Positions 61,225 to 64,000 of a stretch of DNA of 64,000 nt are shown one piece after another (position 1 is the first letter of the stretch; every line of letters starts with the position of its first letter). The translations under genes and the position numbers were made by a program. Source of the stretch: Streptomyces canus. Its GTDB lineage: Bacteria; Actinomycetota; Actinomycetes; Streptomycetales; Streptomycetaceae. The stretch spans positions 8,732,001 through 8,796,000 of the forward strand of contig NZ_JAUSYQ010000002.1 of NCBI RefSeq assembly GCF_030816965.1. The letters run 5' to 3'. The notes below the pieces were generated by a model that was given only the letters and a program-made list of their open reading frames with translations, did not search any database and was not told the origin of the DNA.

Positions 61225-62019
61225 TCAGGCGGGCAGGCGCTTGATCCAGCGCGCGGGATCCCGGAGTTCGTCGAGAGTGGGGACCAGGCCAGCCACGCTC
61301 CACACGCGGTTGAAGGTGTCCGGCCCGACGGCCGACATGGCTTGTCCAACAAGGGCTTTGGCGCGGGCCTCCTGCCGGGACGATCCGAGATCGAGGACGC
61401 GGAGCGCCGCCTTCAGAGGGCTCCGTCGCTGGTCGCGGGTGACGGGCTTGCCGAGTATGAGCGGGGTCGCCTGGTCGCTCGTCCACTGCGCGTGGCCTGT
61501 GCTGAGGAGGCTAACGACGTTCCTGCTGGCGCGGACCTGCGGCCAGGCCGGGGGTGGAACGAGGTTCCCATCGCACGCCGCGACCTGTGCCTGCTGGGCA
61601 AGGGCGTAGACCAGCAGTTCACACAGCTGGTCCGGTGCGGTCAGGCCTTGGAGGTCCAAGGCCTCGGGGATGAGTAGAGTCGACGGGCGGCCGGCGCTGT
61701 TCGCGATGAGGGTGGATATCTCGCTCTTCCAGAATCTGCGCATTGCCATACGGGCTCCCTCCGGCATAGCGGCAATCCATCTCTGCTGCCGATCGGAGAG
61801 GTCGAGCCCTGCGGTGTCGCGTGCGAGCTGGCGGCGCAGGAAGGCGCACCATGCCCTGCCGAGCCCTTCAGGGTCCACGAGGTCGACCGTCCCGTTGTCC
61901 GGCAGGGGCAGTCCTGTGACCTTCTCCACCGCGGGCATCGCCTCCGTGAGGATCCGTTGGATTTGCTCGGCCAGTTCCTCGTTGCGGGGAGTCTCGTTCA
62001 GGACGTACACGGTGATCAC
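61225..62019 (-). CDS. metallopeptidase-like protein lacking the zinc site
   Basis: 264 residues. The C-terminal half has the layout of actinobacterial zincin-like proteins: LCELLVYALAQQAQVAA where LVHETTHALQ is expected, then VVSLLSTGHAQWTSDQATP where an EGHA-type third-ligand segment is expected, and LFGRPV-like LILGKPV. The HExxH histidines are replaced by Cys133 and Val137; the EGHA Glu is Thr. It should not bind catalytic zinc as read. It lies upstream of, and close to, the primase-like and GntR-like genes, suggesting one operon. Confidence 0.5.
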   Translation of the reverse strand: MITVYVLNETPRNEELAEQIQRILTEAMPAVEKVTGLPLPDNGTVDLVDPEGLGRAWCAFLRRQLARDTAGLDLSDRQQRWIAAMPEGARMAMRRFWKSEISTLIANSAGRPSTLLIPEALDLQGLTAPDQLCELLVYALAQQAQVAACDGNLVPPPAWPQVRASRNVVSLLSTGHAQWTSDQATPLILGKPVTRDQRRSPLKAALRVLDLGSSRQEARAKALVGQAMSAVGPDTFNRVWSVAGLVPTLDELRDPARWIKRLPA

Positions 62020-62113
62020 GATGTGTCTTCCGGCTGAGGTGGGATGAGGACAGGGCGTAGGGATCAGGTAGTGGTGTGAGGGCGGGCCGCCGACACAGTG
62101 CGCACGGGGAGGT

Positions 62114-63025
62114 TCACGCCGACCTCCTTGCCCGGCGGTCCCGTATCGAGGCTTGAGCTGGAGCCGCCGGCCGGGCAGCGCGGCTCCCTGAGGCCGCGGT
62201 GGATGACTGCTGTTGTTCGTGGGCGGCTTGCCGCAGCTGGCGCAGGCTCCACGGGGACGGCAGCGCCCTGCGGACGGCCTCCTCCATCAGTTGGCGCTGG
62301 CCTGTCGCCGCGGGGCCGTTGCGTACGCCGCCCTGCGCCTGGATGAGATCGTGGGCGACATAGACCTGGCGGCGGAGCCGCTGAGCGTTGCTTCCGTCCC
62401 AGCCCCATGCGGTGCACATGAACTCAGCGAGCAGCGAGACAGGTTCGGCGAGAGGCTCCGGCACGAGATGCATGGTGATCGCCCCGTCCTCGGCCAAAGG
62501 GATGAGGCGGGACAGTCCGTCGGGCGTCCGCTCCAGCACGCTCTCGTGCAGCAGTAGGACCGTCCGGCACCGGTGTGAGGACGCCGGACGTCGGCCTGGA
62601 GCGGCGAGGGCCGGTCGGTCCGACAGAGGAAGAAGAGACGCCGGGAGCGGACCGGCGCTGTACACGAGGGCGTACCGGGCGCTGGCCTGCAGCGCCTCCA
62701 CCCATGCCTCCGACGGAGCGAAACCGTCCAGGCGGTGCTGATGGCCCGGATGCGTCAGGAGGCCACGTGCCTCCTGCACCTCGCGGTCGGGTGCTCCGGA
62801 GGCGCCCAGCAGGGCGGCCGCGGTCGTGGCCGATATCGGAGCTCTGGCCTGCTCCAGCGCGCCGATCCTGCTGGACGATGCACCGATGATGTCCGCGGCC
62901 TGCTGACCGCTCAGTCCGGCGCGCGTGCGGTAGAGGCGCATCAGCGCGCCGACCAGGACATGGGGCAGGGAGGGAACGTCGCACTGCGGTGCGCACGGTG
63001 GGGAGCCGAGCGTGTCAGTGGTCAT
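62114..63025 (-). CDS. HTH (Xre/DUF5753-like) regulator
   Basis: 303 residues. An N-terminal Xre HTH: LVGALMRLYRTRAGLSGQQA, ADIIGASSSRIGALEQAR. The C-terminal part (HRCRTVLLLHESVLERTPDG, LIPLAEDGAITMHLVPEPLA) has the layout of the DUF5753 sensor found with Streptomyces Xre proteins. ATG 63025 overlaps the upstream gene by 11 bases. In such pairs the neighbour is often a small DUF397 protein; none is visible here. Confidence 0.75.
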   Translation of the reverse strand: MTTDTLGSPPCAPQCDVPSLPHVLVGALMRLYRTRAGLSGQQAADIIGASSSRIGALEQARAPISATTAAALLGASGAPDREVQEARGLLTHPGHQHRLDGFAPSEAWVEALQASARYALVYSAGPLPASLLPLSDRPALAAPGRRPASSHRCRTVLLLHESVLERTPDGLSRLIPLAEDGAITMHLVPEPLAEPVSLLAEFMCTAWGWDGSNAQRLRRQVYVAHDLIQAQGGVRNGPAATGQRQLMEEAVRRALPSPWSLRQLRQAAHEQQQSSTAASGSRAARPAAPAQASIRDRRARRSA

Positions 63026-63617
63026 GGCGTACCGCCGTGGGACCCGCCGGGACGGGGAGGATGGGCACTTGGCAGTGAAGGAAGAGGTCCAGGTGCGGGC
63101 GCGGTTCGGCCCTGTATTGCACCAGGGCCACCTCACCGCTCGGCGCGCTGACGGTCTTCTCATGCCCCCATCCGGTGTCCTTCGCCAAAGCCAGCAGCCC
63201 GTTGGCAGGACTCCCGGGCGACAGCGGGACTTCGCCCCGTATCCACTGTCTGCCTAGCCGGGCGGCGAAGGCGGTCGCCCACAGGGTGACCAGTCGCAGG
63301 ACCGGTTCCCCGACGGGGGCATCCGGCGACTTCACGAGGTGGCACAGCATCAGGCTGGGCTCGGTGCGCGTCGGTATGGCCCAGTCGACGAGCAGCGGTT
63401 CACGTACCAGGTGCAGCGCCGCGAGGAGCCGGTCGTCGCCGGTGAGCGTGACGATCTCGGCGCCGTCGCCGTGCTGCAGGAGGGTGATGAGAGCTTCTAC
63501 GTGAGGGCGCAGGGCAGGACGCGCCTGGGGCCAGAAGGCCAGATCGGCGGCGAGCTGGTCGCGGTCCTCCTGCCGGGCGGGGCCGGGCGTCATGCGGTAG
63601 GGCGGTGGGGTGGACAC
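63015..63617 (-). CDS. hypothetical protein coupled to the HTH regulator
   Basis: About 200 residues from GTG 63617 (AGGACCCCG upstream) or ATG 63593. Segments: LAADLAFWPQARPALRPHVE, IVTLTGDDRLLAALHLVREP, LVDWAIPTRTEPSLMLCHLV and GHEKTVSAPSGEVALVQYR. A soluble alpha/beta protein with no recognised motif. Overlap with the regulator supports co-translation. Confidence 0.55.
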   Translation of the reverse strand: MSTPPPYRMTPGPARQEDRDQLAADLAFWPQARPALRPHVEALITLLQHGDGAEIVTLTGDDRLLAALHLVREPLLVDWAIPTRTEPSLMLCHLVKSPDAPVGEPVLRLVTLWATAFAARLGRQWIRGEVPLSPGSPANGLLALAKDTGWGHEKTVSAPSGEVALVQYRAEPRPHLDLFLHCQVPILPVPAGPTAVRHDH

Positions 63618-63688
63618 GGGTCGGGGTCCTGTTCGTCGGTCAACGGAGCGGGGCAATGCCCGGCCAAGTGCGGCCCGGGGCTGTGAGG

Positions 63689-64000
63689 TCAGGCAGCTGC
63701 ATCCAGGACGAGGGCCTTGCCACGGGAGATGTCCGGTTCCGTGGAGGCAAGCCGGAGTGCGGCGGCCACGAGAGCGAAGTGCGAAAATGCCTGCGGGAAG
63801 TTGCCCAGCTGCCGGCCGTTGGCGCAGTCGTATTCCTCGGCGAGCAGCCCGATGTCGTTGGCGATGCCGAGCAGCTTGTCGAACAGAGCGACCGCTTCCA
63901 CGCGGCGGCCGATCATCGTCAGGGACTCGACCAGCCAGAACGAGCACGCGAGGAAGGCGCCCTCGTCGCCGGTCAGGCCGTCTGTACCGGTCTCGGCGCC
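63689..64000 (-). CDS. GH15 glycosidase (trehalase/glucoamylase type), C-terminal part
   Basis: The last 103 residues of a gene entering from the right edge. LTGDEGAFLACSFWLVESL, ALFDKLLGIANDIGLLAEEY and GRQLGNFPQAFSHFALVAA are hallmarks of the GH15 (alpha/alpha)6 barrel end, including the catalytic-base Glu region (EEYD). Actinobacterial members are often trehalases or dextran glucosidases. The start is outside the window. Confidence 0.85.
   Translation of the reverse strand, partial: GAETGTDGLTGDEGAFLACSFWLVESLTMIGRRVEAVALFDKLLGIANDIGLLAEEYDCANGRQLGNFPQAFSHFALVAAALRLASTEPDISRGKALVLDAAA

Noticed and set aside
1..64000. CRISPR arrays, tRNA and rRNA genes
   Set aside because: No regularly spaced short direct repeats, cloverleaf-type sequences or rRNA segments were noticed when reading the window.

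Overview
The window looks like Streptomyces or a close actinomycete. G+C is high, third codon positions are strongly G/C, GTG and TTG starts are common, genes are joined by 4-base ATGA/GTGA overlaps, and many families are typical of Streptomyces (DUF574 methyltransferases, NB-ARC/TPR STAND ATPases, PucR and GntR regulators, IS110 elements). The mix of catabolic, mobile, remnant and specialised-metabolism genes suggests an accessory region, perhaps a chromosome arm.

Layout. 1-7.6 kb (minus strand): a rhamnose-type operon with DeoR regulator, rhamnulokinase, lipoprotein sugar binder, double ATPase, two permeases and the start of a class II aldolase. 7.9-15.6 kb: a stack of mobile elements. A complete group II intron sits inside domain I of a second, truncated group II intron. 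Next to it a dead DDE transposase gene is split by an IS110 element, which is itself split by a second IS110. An IS1182-like fragment follows. 16.1-19.5 kb: amino-acid permease and PucR regulator. 19.6-22.2 kb: a second graveyard (SpoIIE phosphatase tail, IS5 tail, integrase tail, P-type ATPase cut after its phosphorylation site). 22.5-25.2 kb: universal stress protein, RsbW-like ATP-binding protein, F420/NADP-type dinucleotide-binding protein.

25.6-34.4 kb (minus): a tightly coupled operon of ABC exporter, HIT hydrolase, APH-type kinase, MFS exporter, triple-Nudix protein, PCMT-like methyltransferase, second methyltransferase and a broken Nudix gene. The enzymes suggest that phosphorylated or nucleotidylated small molecules are handled, methylated and exported.

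36.0-45.3 kb (plus): the most unusual locus. It contains an aldo/keto reductase, a zinc-ligand-less RibD-like deaminase fused to a methyltransferase, a SMUG/DUF4918 uracil-glycosylase relative, a nucleoside-deoxyribosyltransferase-like protein, an ACP-acyl ligase fusion, a ketosynthase, a catalytically empty ketosynthase partner and an ACP-thioesterase fusion. A second deoxyribosyltransferase-like gene follows convergently. I read this as a possible hybrid nucleobase/acyl pathway not matched to any product I know.

46.3-51.4 kb: a second APH-like kinase of the same subfamily, an IS605-type TnpB split by two compensating frameshifts, Nudix, 2H phosphoesterase and DUF296 genes. 51.4-58.9 kb (minus): asparaginase, then a five-gene operon with two tandem STAND ATPases sharing an N-terminal motif, a small unknown protein, an HTH protein and a 512-residue putative regulator. 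59-64 kb: DUF574 methyltransferase, double-GntR regulator, a metallopeptidase-like protein without its zinc site, an HTH regulator, two unknowns and the end of a GH15 glycosidase.

All assignments come from reading motifs by eye; no database search was run.
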